DNA from: Vicinamibacteria bacterium
Lineage (GTDB): Bacteria; Acidobacteriota; Vicinamibacteria; Vicinamibacterales; UBA8438
Length of the DNA stretch: 64,000 bases
NCBI GenBank assembly: GCA_022820675.1
Contig: JAJEFC010000015.1
Span: forward strand, 1-64,000
Direction of reading: 5' to 3'
The notes under the pieces were generated by a model that saw only the letters and a program-made list of their open reading frames with translations, was not told the DNA's origin and did no database searches. The position numbers and the translations under genes were made by a program. This document shows positions 45,169 to 53,602 of this stretch, piece after piece. Numbering within the stretch: position 1 is the stretch's first letter; each line of letters begins with the position of its first letter.

Positions 45169-46055
45169 TCAGACGGGCGGCGGTCGGCTGGTGACCCGCC
45201 GCTCCTCCTCCTCCGGGGACCTACGCCGTGGGTCGGCGTCTCGCGAGTCCCAGCGGTGACGCTCCACCACGCGGGCAGGACCGTCCAGGAGACGGCCGCG
45301 GCACCGTGGCCCTGCAGTTTCGCCCGCAGGCCCTCCGGAGCCGGCGGGGCGGCGAGGGCCACCGTGACCTCGAAGGTCTGGACGGCCGCCCGCTGGGGGC
45401 GCGACGTGTCGTCGTTCGCGGTGACGGTGATGGTGGAGCCGCCGCCGGCGGCGGCCCGGACGGTGAAGGTCTTCCGAGCCGGAGCCCACCGGGGAGACAG
45501 TGGCGACGTCGGCCCGTGAGGTCGTGACGGCGTACCTCAGGGCGTCGCCTTCGGGGTCGTTGAAGGCGTCCGCGAGGGACACACGGGCGGTAGCGCCGAC
45601 GTCGAGATCCAGGTTGTCGAAGGCGCGGCCGACCTCCGGGGGCTGGTTGACCGGCCGCGGCAGGACCGTGACGTCGAACGCTTGGCGGGCGGACCCGCCG
45701 GCGGCGCTGGCGACCACGGCCACGGTGGTCATGCCCTCTGCGACACCGACTACGCGGATGGCGTCGGCACTGGCAGGACTCTCGACCGCCGTGGCGACCG
45801 AGGTGTTCTGCGCGGTGATCGCGTACGTCAACGTGCCGCCGAGGGGGTCGACGAAGGCTCCGGCCAGCGGCACGGTGACGGTCTGCCCGACACCCACCTC
45901 GACGGCGAGGAGCTGAACGCCGACGGTCGGCGGGGCCTTCGCCTGCATGTCCACGTTGAACTGAACCGCCACCGGACGGGTGGGGTTGTTCGCCACGTCC
46001 CGCGCGGTCACCGTGATCCGGACGGTAGTACATGGGGTTCGGGTCGTTGGTGACA
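45169..46055 (-). pseudogene. Fragment of an exported protein with cadherin/Ig-like domains
   Basis: At least two bacterial Ig/cadherin-like domains can be read (AGAFVDPLGGTLTYAITAQN, DAFNDPEGDALRYAVTTSRA, FDNLDLDVGATARVSL), but the frame is lost near 45480 and continues brokenly (LAAPPAPEGLRAKLQG). The N terminus is absent: sequence before 46055 reads RITVTARDVANN without signal peptide or start. It resembles the Ig part of the FG-GAP protein at 37306. Confidence 0.6.
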
Positions 46056-46130
46056 CGCGACGGCAAGACCCCGCAACAGCAAGGGTGAACCGACAAGCTG
46101 AGGAAGGAAACCCAAGACGATGAAGAATGG

Positions 46131-46325
46131 CTACGAAGCCGACCGAGGTCTGATGCTGCTGGCGGCCGTGATGGTGGGAAGCTCGGTGGCACTGTCAGAA
46201 GTGGCAAGGTGCCTGTACGCCTTCGCGAGAAACCAAAACCACCAAGTCCGAGCGTACACCCACTCGCGCCAGCCAATAGCGGCTAACGCCGCTAAACCCA
46301 AACCCATGATGATGTAAGCTGGCAT
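46131..46325 (-). CDS. Small membrane protein
   Basis: 64 residues from the ATG at 46325, with GGAGGG seven bases upstream. One or two membrane segments (AYIIMGLGLAALAAIGWREW, TWWFWFLAKAY) and a polar tail. Family not recognised. A 65-residue frame on the opposite strand (46120-46317) also has an upstream GAGGAAGG-type site; I favour the minus strand for its clear membrane segments. Confidence 0.45.
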   Translation of the reverse strand: MPAYIIMGLGLAALAAIGWREWVYARTWWFWFLAKAYRHLATSDSATELPTITAASSIRPRSAS

Positions 46326-46585
46326 CGTACGGCCCTCCGGTCTCCACAATTCGGCTAGAGAGAATGTGAAAAAGCGATGCACGAATTGCATGGCGTAGTG
46401 GATTGACGCAATCCAGTCGTGGGACGACGCTAGTGTATCTGTTGTCCCAATGGCTCGTGACATTTGTCCGGGAAGCTGTTGACGTTAAGCGTGCGCCGAG
46501 CGAATCGAGCAAGCTCGACGGGTTGCATCGGCAGCAACGACGCCGTGCGCGGCCCTGCGCGTCTCCAGATGTCCGGGCCGCCGCT

Positions 46586-48517
46586 TCAGCGAAGTTCGTC
46601 GAGTCTCTCCCGGGCAGCGTCGTGCCCCTGTTCGGCGGCCAAGCCGTACCATTTGGCTGCTTCCACGCGGTCCCGCCGCACGCCGCGGCCCTGTTCGTAT
46701 CTGCGGCCGAGAGCGTACTGGGCTGTGGCGTGTCCCCGTTCGGCGGCGCGGCGGTACCACCGAACGGCTTCCTCTTCGTCTTGCCGCACCCCGCGGCCGT
46801 TCGCGTACATGAAGCCCAGGTTGTACTGGCCGTTGACGTGTCCCTGTTCGGCGGCGCGGCGGTACCAGCGCACAGCCTCGCCATCATCCCGGCGTACACC
46901 GCGGCCGCTCGCGTACATGACGCCGAGGTTGTACTGGCCGCGGGGGTGTCCTTGTTCGGCGGCGCGGCGGTACCACCGGACGGCTTCCTCTTGGTCTTGC
47001 CGGACTCCGCGGCCGATGGCGTACATGAAGCCCAGGTTGGCCTGCCCAAGGGCGTCTCCCTGGTCCGCCGCGCGGCGGTACCAATGGGCGGCTTCCTCAT
47101 CGTCGCGCGGTACGGCGCGGCCGTTCCAGTACATCCAAGCCAGGCTGGTCTGCCCGAAGGCGTTTCCGTGCTCGGCGGCGCGGCGGTACCATCGGGCAGC
47201 GGCCTGCTCGTCACGCAGTACGCCGCGGCCGTTGAGGTACATCCAACCGAGGTTGGCCTGTGCAGGGGCGTAACCCTGCTCAGCGGCCCGGCGGAACCAC
47301 GTCGCAGCCTCGTCGTAGTCTTGCTCCAATCCGCGCCCTTCGCGGTACATGACGCCGAGGTTGCCTTGGCCGCGGGGGTCGCCTTGTTCAGCCGCAAGCC
47401 GGAACCAGGACGCCGCGACGGCATCGTCCTCCCGCACCCCACGGCCGGTCTCGTACAGGTAGCCGATGGCCGCCTGAGCGGGCCCGTAGCCCTGCTCGGC
47501 CGCAAGCCGGAACCACGTCACCGCGACGCCGTAGTCCTGCCCTACCCCGCGCCCGTCCTCGTAGCGCTCGCCGAGCTCGGTCTGGGCCTCGGCGTTACCC
47601 CGCTCCGCCAGCTGCCGGAGCCGGCCGGCATCCAGGTCGCCAACGTCCACATCGGCGGCGGCGGTGGTGGCCGGTGGCAGGGCGTCGACCTCGGCCACGA
47701 CGGCCGGCAATGCCGCCGCGACCGTCAGCGCCTCTGCTGTCGGCGGCACGCTCAGGTAGTGCTCGCCCACCAACGACTGGTACTCGTGCGGGCGCTGCTG
47801 GCCGTTCGTCGACGCCAGCACCTGGGCGCGAACACGGCGGAACAGAAGGCCGATCTCCAGCGGCTGCTCGAGGTGCGCCAGCAGCGCCGCCGTGTATGGG
47901 CTGTTCCGGCCTCGGCCGTCCGCCGCCGTCGTCCCCGCCGCCGCCGCCGCATACGCCACCAGCGTCTCGTCGCCCAGCAGAGACTCGTTCAAGTCCCCGA
48001 AGCTGCCCCCGCTCACGCTCCGGCTGGCCAGGGTCCGCTGCATCGACCGCGCCAGCGGGTTGTTGCGGCAGGCGTCCAGGATCACCAGCCGCAGGGACGC
48101 GCCCAGCGTCGACGCCAGCATGTCGTCGACCGTCACCGTCTCGTAGCGGACGTCCAGGTCCCGCTCGAGACGCGCGTCCACGGGGACCAGGTAGTTGGCG
48201 CCGTCCATCTCGATGCCGTGGCCGGCGTAGAACACCAGCGCGATGTCTGCCCCCAGGCTGCGGCGCGTGAAGGCCCGGAGCGCCTCGGTCAGCTCCACGC
48301 GGTCGGCATCCAGCTCGGTGGTCACGTCGAAGCCGAGCCGCCGCAGGGCCGCGGACATGTCCACGGCGTCGTTCTCCGCGTTCGGGAGCGGGCCGATGTG
48401 AGCGTAGGTGCTGTTGCCGACGACGAGGGCCACCTGGCCGTCGGCGAGCACGACCGCCGGGGCCGTGAGCACGACAACCGCCGCGACGGCCACAACGAAC
48501 GACCTGAGAGCTATCAT
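46586..48517 (-). CDS. Exported caspase-like peptidase (C14) with Sel1 repeats
   Basis: 643 residues. The ATG at 48517 is chosen because GGAG lies nine bases upstream; the ATG at 48526 overlaps that site. Signal peptide (VVAVAAVVVLTAPAVVLA), then a caspase/metacaspase domain, residues about 20-250, with the catalytic His in FYAGHGIEMDG and Cys in LVILDACRNNPL. A short linker leads to nine Sel1 repeats of 36 residues (each with a GRGV-like turn) to the C terminus. Such proteins are thought to act in signalling or controlled proteolysis, with the Sel1 array binding partners. Element e and a decayed sigma/kinase cassette lie just upstream. Confidence 0.9.
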   Translation of the reverse strand: MIALRSFVVAVAAVVVLTAPAVVLADGQVALVVGNSTYAHIGPLPNAENDAVDMSAALRRLGFDVTTELDADRVELTEALRAFTRRSLGADIALVFYAGHGIEMDGANYLVPVDARLERDLDVRYETVTVDDMLASTLGASLRLVILDACRNNPLARSMQRTLASRSVSGGSFGDLNESLLGDETLVAYAAAAAGTTAADGRGRNSPYTAALLAHLEQPLEIGLLFRRVRAQVLASTNGQQRPHEYQSLVGEHYLSVPPTAEALTVAAALPAVVAEVDALPPATTAAADVDVGDLDAGRLRQLAERGNAEAQTELGERYEDGRGVGQDYGVAVTWFRLAAEQGYGPAQAAIGYLYETGRGVREDDAVAASWFRLAAEQGDPRGQGNLGVMYREGRGLEQDYDEAATWFRRAAEQGYAPAQANLGWMYLNGRGVLRDEQAAARWYRRAAEHGNAFGQTSLAWMYWNGRAVPRDDEEAAHWYRRAADQGDALGQANLGFMYAIGRGVRQDQEEAVRWYRRAAEQGHPRGQYNLGVMYASGRGVRRDDGEAVRWYRRAAEQGHVNGQYNLGFMYANGRGVRQDEEEAVRWYRRAAERGHATAQYALGRRYEQGRGVRRDRVEAAKWYGLAAEQGHDAARERLDELR

Positions 48518-48602
48518 GGCGTTCATCTCCGTCTCGGTCCGGGCGTCAGGCCGTGGCCGGCGTTGCCCCCGCGCACCGGACCGTCGCTTTCAACCATCTA
48601 GA

Positions 48603-48630
48603 GACGGATGGACGCTGGAAACCGAACGGT
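48603..48630 (-). promoter_or_regulatory. Bipartite 28-bp element, copy e
   Basis: ACCGTTCGGT-N10-CATCCGTC on the minus strand, 86 bp before the start of the caspase-Sel1 gene and directly after a relic of the kinase 3' end. Same order as kinase end, element a, M4 gene at 30.7 kb. Confidence 0.65.
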
Positions 48631-48644
48631 GTGGACGGAAAAAG

Positions 48645-48960
48645 TTGCACATCTTCCGCGATGGCGGTGCGGAGTGCGGTCGGCGTCCCCGCGCCGACCG
48701 CCGAGGCGGACAGCACAGACGGACACTACAGGCTGCGACGTGGAACTCGGTCGCAGGTCGTCGGGGTCGGGCGCGGCGGCGCCGTATCCCCCGCATTGGC
48801 CCCCGGCGCGGGCATCTGTCAACCCTGCCCCGGCCGGAAGCCGTCGGCCTGGACCAGATCTCTGGTGTCCGGCCCCTCGCGGGCCCAGACCGGCAGTCGG
48901 ACACGCCCCTCGCCCGCGGCTACCGCGTAGGCGACGCCCTCCTCGCGCGGCTTTCGCCAA
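48645..48960 (-). pseudogene. Decayed sigma-kinase cassette
   Basis: Near the element the minus strand reads GIRRRRARP... and CCPPRRSARGRRPHSAP, matching the last 45 residues of the kinase (RIRRRRVRP..., APRRDRPPTAP). Farther upstream (48847-48905) DNA matches the sigma gene segment that encodes VWARDGVDTSDLVQDA. The middle is gone, so only the two ends of a cassette remain, fused. Confidence 0.6.
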
Positions 48961-49355
48961 AACGGCAACTACGGGGCCATCTCAACCGCTTCGAGGTCCA
49001 GATCTCGGATCGCGGCGATGCCGGGGTCGCACGGCTACGGTGGTGAGAGCGCATCTCGCCAGCCCGTTCATGACGTGAAGCGGGGGTATACCTCGCCGGC
49101 GGCGATCACTCGCCGCCAAGGCTCGACGCGGTGGACCTGTGGCGGTATTTGGAGACCGACCCTCGCGGCGCCTGCTGCCGACGACAGAGGCCGGGGTTCA
49201 GGCTACCGCGCGGACGCCGTCAACGACTGCCCGCCCGAGGACCAAGGCCCAAACCGCACGACGGTGCACGGCGTGCTCGTCCGCAAGCCGTGCGGCTGGT
49301 CGAACCGACCCACGAGCCGGGAGTGCTGTCAAGCCGCCCGCTAGCCGCTAGCCCG
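48961..49355. other. Intergenic, no gene recognised
   Basis: About 400 bp without a convincing coding frame between the cassette relic and the FG-GAP gene end. A short frame (49130 onward) reads AVDLWRYLETDPRGA but decays at once; it may be another fragment. Confidence 0.35.
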
Positions 49356-51107
49356 CTAGCGGTATGGTCGGGTCGCCAGGAGCCCCGTCAGGATCAGCCC
49401 GCCACTGCCCGGGTACGACTGCGTGGCGATGTAGCTGTAGCCGTGCCGCGTCCTCACGAGGGGTGCATCGAGGATCAGCCACTCGTAGCCGGGGCGGACG
49501 AAGTCGTGCACCTTGAGCGCCGAGAATCCCCCGCTGCCGTCGTTCAGCCAGACGAGCGGCTGGTTCGGTCGCAGGTCTCCGGCCGTCGGGGTCATCACGA
49601 AGTCCGCCGCCCCGTCGCCGTTGAAGTCGAGGACATCCACCCAGAACGCCCATGGCGCCTGGGTCGCCACCCTCGCGTTGCCGCTCGATTGCTCGTGCGG
49701 CTGCAGCCGGCGGGCAGTCTCGTCGACGAACGTGCCGTCGCCCCGGTTCATCAACAGTTGGACGAACCAGCCGTCGTAGAAGGGGTTCATTTGGGTCCCG
49801 ACGACGACCAGGTCGAGCCGGCCGTCGCCGTCCGCATCGAGCGTGGCGGCATCGAGACCGATGTGCCCGTGGGCGAACACCTCCGGCGACGGCAGGGGCG
49901 TCTTGTGCTGCTCGCGGAAGGCGCCAGCACGGTTCCAGAAGACGAACGAACCCGCGAGCCCGGGATACCCCTCTCCGACCGCGATCAGTTCCGGCAGCCC
50001 GTCGCCGTCGAGGTCCGTCAGCACCGTCCCCGTGATGGCGACGCCCCTGCGATCGTAGTTCAGGGTCTCGTCAGGGCCGACCGGCAGGTTCGACCGGTCG
50101 AGCGAGAACGTCTCGTCGCCGTGGTTCAGAAGCACGTAGGGCAGAACGAGGTGTTCTCCCCAGATGTTGCCGACGAGGATGTCGGGCGTCCCCAGGCCCC
50201 GGATGTCGCCGATCGCCGCCGAGTGCGAGAAGTCGGAGAGCCGCGGCAGCTCGCTTGTCGCGTCGCGCCAGCCGCCCCCGGGGCGCGACAGGTACAGGCG
50301 GTTCTGCTCCCCGGGGAACGGGTCGGTGTCCCAGCCGTGCCCGGCGATGAACATGTCCGGCAGCCCGTCGCCGTTCAGGTCGCCGAAGGGCGCCTTCCTC
50401 GGGCCGACGGTGTTCAGCGTGTCGACCGGGAACAGCTCGGCCGGCGCCCGCCTGAACCCGCCGTCGCCGTCGCCCAGGAAGACCCGTCCGGGTTGCGGGC
50501 GGTAGTTCGTCGCCGTGACGTCGCTCGTTGGATAGGTGTAGCCCAAGAGGACGAGGTCCTCGTTCCCGTCGCCGTCGAGATCCGTCGACGCGGAGTTGTG
50601 ACCATGAGGCCGGTAGCTCGGGTCGATGACCTCGATCGGGAGCATCGTGTAGTACGGCTCCAGCGACGGGGCGGGGTTCTCAAGGACTTCGACCGCCTCG
50701 CGCAGCTCCATGACGTGGGCGGCTCTGACGGGGGTGTGGCCTGTCAGGGTGCGATCCGTGTAGGCCGGCTGCAGCTGCCCCCTCGCGTCGTACACGCCAC
50801 GGAGCGCGGCGCGCAGTTCCGCGAGGTGGGCCCGCGTGATCATGGTTGCCCCGGGTGTCAGAACCGGGTCCGTCCACCGTACGGGCGCCAGTCCCTCACG
50901 GGCTCGAAGTCCCGCGACCCGCGCACGCAGCTCGTCGAAATGGACCGCCTTGATCGACGTCACGCCGGGACGGATGGGATGGTCGGTCCATCCCGCCGCC
51001 TGCAGTGCGACCGCCGGCGGCTGCGAGGCGCGGCTCAGGATCTGAGCCGCAACGTCGTCGGCCGAGACGATGGCAACAGCTACGAACGCGGTAGCAGCCC
51101 CACGCAT
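49356..51107 (-). CDS. Exported FG-GAP repeat protein with N-terminal ELR module, copy 2 (intact)
   Basis: 583 residues; the ATG at 51107 has a perfect AAAGGAGG site. Signal peptide (to about ADDVAAQ), then the three-repeat module at 50679-50990 (third repeat one residue short), then FG-GAP/VCBS propeller repeats with Ca-like loops (DLDGDGNEDLVL, DLNGDGLPDMFI, DLDGDGLPELIA, DADGDGRLDLVV, DFNGDGAADFVM). It is the unbroken paralogue of 39532-41306, in opposite orientation, sharing even the leader sequence (CCCAGACACGACGTCAGAA). A surface binding role is inferred. Element f lies about 180 bp upstream. Confidence 0.88.
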   Translation of the reverse strand: MRGAATAFVAVAIVSADDVAAQILSRASQPPAVALQAAGWTDHPIRPGVTSIKAVHFDELRARVAGLRAREGLAPVRWTDPVLTPGATMITRAHLAELRAALRGVYDARGQLQPAYTDRTLTGHTPVRAAHVMELREAVEVLENPAPSLEPYYTMLPIEVIDPSYRPHGHNSASTDLDGDGNEDLVLLGYTYPTSDVTATNYRPQPGRVFLGDGDGGFRRAPAELFPVDTLNTVGPRKAPFGDLNGDGLPDMFIAGHGWDTDPFPGEQNRLYLSRPGGGWRDATSELPRLSDFSHSAAIGDIRGLGTPDILVGNIWGEHLVLPYVLLNHGDETFSLDRSNLPVGPDETLNYDRRGVAITGTVLTDLDGDGLPELIAVGEGYPGLAGSFVFWNRAGAFREQHKTPLPSPEVFAHGHIGLDAATLDADGDGRLDLVVVGTQMNPFYDGWFVQLLMNRGDGTFVDETARRLQPHEQSSGNARVATQAPWAFWVDVLDFNGDGAADFVMTPTAGDLRPNQPLVWLNDGSGGFSALKVHDFVRPGYEWLILDAPLVRTRHGYSYIATQSYPGSGGLILTGLLATRPYR

Positions 51108-51184
51108 TGGTCCTCCTTTCTGACGTCGTGTCTGGGGAATGATCGCGACTACCCGCCGTCAATCACGGTTCCCAGGCCCTCCAA

Positions 51185-51245
51185 GGGCCGCCACGGAGTT
51201 CGCTCCAGCCCGGCGACGACCGCCCCGCCGCCCGATAGGCGGCCA
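51185..51245 (-). pseudogene. Fragment of an ELR module
   Basis: The minus strand reads VAAYRAAGRSSPGWSE, the same as the end of repeat 2 and start of repeat 3 in the module at 39100-39414, followed by the same intergenic bases (GGGCCTGG-AACCGTGATTG) that precede the FG-GAP gene at 39532. It shows that this locus was copied together with the end of the preceding gene. Confidence 0.6.
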
Positions 51246-51288
51246 CCACGGGTCACCGTGCAAGCGTCTGCACCGAGCAGTTGTTCAA

Positions 51289-51316
51289 GACGGATGAGCA
51301 CCGGAAACCGAACGGT
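51289..51316 (-). promoter_or_regulatory. Bipartite 28-bp element, copy f
   Basis: ACCGTTCGGT-N10-CATCCGTC on the minus strand, directed at the intact FG-GAP gene 182 bp away, and divergent from a plus-strand sigma 5' relic. Confidence 0.6.
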
Positions 51317-51325
51317 CTTGGCAGG

Positions 51326-51480
51326 GAGAGTTGAGTTGCGCGTCCGTTCTCGAAGGGCTCCTTGGCGAGCCGCTGCGCTTCCAGACATGATTGACGTGTC
51401 ATGCGGTCGGCATGCGTCTCACCGTCGCGGCAGGATCCGAGCGGGCCCCGTCCTGACGGCGTCCTCGCCGTTCGGGGTCC
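51326..51480 (+). pseudogene. Relic of the 5' end of an ECF sigma factor gene
   Basis: After element f the plus strand follows the leader and start of sigma copy 1 (GCTCCTTGGCGAG, CTGCGCTTCCAGACATGATT, CGTCTCACCGTCGCGGCAGG) to about 51480, then is lost. Opposite orientation to the sigma genes at 33650 and 52864. Confidence 0.6.
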
Positions 51481-51504
51481 ACTTGCCCTTCGGTTCGGTC
51501 ACCA

Positions 51505-51610
51505 GCGACACATCCGCTCCACCGCTCTGGCGTGTGAACGCGCGCAGCGCCTCGGTCAGCTCCACGCGGTCGGCGTCGAGCTCGGGTGGTCACCTCGAAG
51601 ACGTCGTCAC
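51505..51610 (-). pseudogene. Fragment of a caspase-Sel1 gene
   Basis: Matches the caspase-domain segment at 48240-48340 (GCGCCTCGGTCAGCTCCACG, CGGTCGGC), encoding ELDADRVELTEALRAFTR, with a one-base insertion. Nothing else of the gene remains. Confidence 0.6.
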
Positions 51611-51651
51611 TGGTGTCGAGCGGGGGTGCCGGTCGGGGACGTCTAGCCGGG

Positions 51652-51709
51652 GAACATCGGGTTCACGGCCGGCGGGTCGCCAAAGCTGCTGAACTTCGGC
51701 TTGGCGCAC
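51652..51709 (+). pseudogene. Fragment of the Ser/Thr kinase gene
   Basis: Reads NIGFTAGGSPKLLNFGLA, the activation-loop region of the kinase at 30707 (NIGFTAGGSPKLLDFGLA) with the DFG Asp changed to Asn. Fewer than 60 bp survive, fused to the Ig/ELR remnant that follows. Confidence 0.65.
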
Positions 51710-52110
51710 AGGTGACAGTGACGGCGACCGACGTCAGGGGCTCGAACACGCCGACGGCCCAATCGTTCGCGGTGACGGTGCTGCTGCGGCCGTTTACCGA
51801 CTATCCCATCGTGCCCGGCGAGACGCGGGTCAGGGCGGTCCACTTCACCGAGCTGCGGACGCGCATCGACGCCCTGCGGGCGGAGGCGGGGCTGGGACGG
51901 TTCACGTGGACGGACCCGGTCCTGCGGGTGGGGGTGACGCAAGTCAGGCTCGTGCACCTGATGGAGCTGCGGTCGGCGGTTGCTGCGGCGTACCGAGCGG
52001 CGGGGCGGTCGACACCGCCGTGGACGGATGTGGAGCCGGTGGCGGGAACAACCCCGATCCGGGCGGCGCACCTGATGGAGCTGCGCGCCGCGGTGGTGGC
52101 GTTGGAATAG
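51710..52110 (+). pseudogene. C-terminal remnant: end of an Ig domain plus a complete ELR module
   Basis: The last strands of a cadherin-like domain (TVTATDVRGSNTPTAQSFAV) lead into an intact 105-residue module (51793-52107; FTDYPIVPGETRVRAVHF to VVALE). The N-terminal part of the gene is missing and replaced by a kinase fragment, so no signal peptide or sensible start exists. Confidence 0.65.
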
Positions 52111-52639
52111 GGGGTCTGGGCTCGACGACGGCCGGCCTGCGACGGACCGCAGAAATCGATGCGGCCGCTGCTCCGGAACCAGCACACTCCGCCTGCCAAC
52201 TTTCGACGAGATGCCAGCCGAGGGGCCGCCGGGGCGAGCCGACCGCGCTTGAGGATGCACCACGGTGGAGGACATTGGCGAGATCTTCGTGCGGCTGGTG
52301 AACGTGGACCTGGGGTTCGCCCCCGGGAACGTCGCGACCCTCCAGGCGTTCTACTATGCCGACGACGGCACCGGCGTCGAGGCCACCCCGAACTTCTACA
52401 GCGACACCCTCGTACGGTCCGTGCCCCGAGAGGCAGCCGGCGGGCTGGTTCCGAAGCCCTGGGGGCGTTACGTGAGTCCGCCATCGCCGTAGCCGGCGCG
52501 TGGGCAAGATCCGACTGACTCGTCGTCAGCGAGATCCTCCCGCTGGACCCCCGCTTGTAGCCGTCCGGGGGGGGCGAAAGCACGTTGTAACCCCCGTGCT
52601 GGTAGTGCTGGTACGGCTGTGCACAGCCGTTGATGGTCT
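52111..52639. other. Region of gene fragments, no intact gene
   Basis: A 75-codon plus-strand frame at 52265-52492 (FVRLVNVDLGFAPGNVATLQ, YYADDGTGVEATPNFYSDTL) looks protein-like but has no recognised family and may be a fragment of an exported protein. The rest shows nothing definite. Confidence 0.35.
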
Positions 52640-52863
52640 CCCCAGGCCCACGGCAGCAGCAGCGTCGCGGCGATCCACCACGGCGAGGGCGATGAGGGCC
52701 TGCGAGGCGCGGCGCCCGAAGACGCCGCCGAGAGTGTCGGCGCCGCCGGCCGACGGCGCCTCTCCCGCCGGCTGGCTGCCGGTGACGGCCGGGGCGAGGG
52801 CGCGGAGGTTGGCGAGGGCGCGGAGGTTGGCGGGTGTGGCCAGCTCTTCGCGCCGCTCCCACG
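52640..52863 (-). pseudogene. N-terminal fragment of a second transmembrane kinase gene
   Basis: Directly after the sigma stop, the sequence resumes at TWERREELATPANLRALANL, corresponding to residues about 30-100 of the kinase at 33412. It runs to the first membrane helix (FGRRASQALIALAVV) before a 2-bp deletion and loss of similarity. It preserves TGG where the first copy has TAG. Element b and the kinase start are missing between sigma and this fragment. Confidence 0.7.
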
Positions 52864-53529
52864 TCAGCGGGGTTGTGTATCCGCCATGACGTTGCTCAGC
52901 CGCACCAGCGCGCGCCGGAGCGCCATGCGCGCCGCGTCCGGTGACGACAGTCGCTCGAGCAGGGCCAGCTGCCGGAAGCTGTAGCCGCACTCGATGCGGC
53001 CGACGACCAGCCGCCGGTGGCGCGGCGTCAACTGCTTCAGGCCTTCCAGGTAGCGCTCCCACGTCTCGTCGTCGAGAACCTGCCGAAGCTGCGGCCCCGC
53101 CTCGTCGGACAGCAGGAGCGGCTGGCTCGGCTCGATCACGCTCTGACGGAGAATCGCCCGCCGCAGGTGGTCGCCTATCCGGTTCTGGACGGCCCGCCGC
53201 AGGTAGATGCGCATCGCCGTGCTGTGCGCCGACCGGAAGCTCGACACCCGCGCGAGCGTGCGGTGCAGGGCGTCCTGGACCAGATCGCTGGTGTCCACCC
53301 CGTCGCGGGCCCAGACTGGCAGCCGGCCCCGCGCCCAGCGCCGGAGCCACGACGCGTGACGCGTGAGCAGCGCGCCGAGGGCGGATCGACTGCCCCGCCG
53401 GACGCGAGCCAGCAGGCGCTGCTCGGAATCTGAACCGTCAGGGTTGCGTCCCCGGTTGTCAGGACCGCTGGGTCCGCTCGCCTGCGGCGACACCGAGACG
53501 TTTGCCGGTCGCACCACCACCCCTATCAT
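52864..53529 (-). CDS. ECF-type RNA polymerase sigma factor, copy 2
   Basis: 221 residues from the ATG at 53529; the frame is also open to an ATG inside element g (53625). Regions 2 and 4 are intact and nearly identical to copy 1 (GVDTSDLVQDALHRTLARV; LTPRHRRLVVGRIECGYSFR). The C terminus differs (NVMADTQPR) because the gene is joined to a kinase fragment by deletion. It could still direct transcription but lacks its kinase partner. Its upstream side holds the T-tract and element g, as in copy 1. Confidence 0.85.
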   Translation of the reverse strand: MIGVVVRPANVSVSPQASGPSGPDNRGRNPDGSDSEQRLLARVRRGSRSALGALLTRHASWLRRWARGRLPVWARDGVDTSDLVQDALHRTLARVSSFRSAHSTAMRIYLRRAVQNRIGDHLRRAILRQSVIEPSQPLLLSDEAGPQLRQVLDDETWERYLEGLKQLTPRHRRLVVGRIECGYSFRQLALLERLSSPDAARMALRRALVRLSNVMADTQPR

Positions 53530-53602
53530 GCTGGAAGCGCGGCGGCCCGCCAAGGGTTTGCCTGAAGACGACCGCGCGCAGCTCAACTTTTTTTCCTGCC
53601 GA

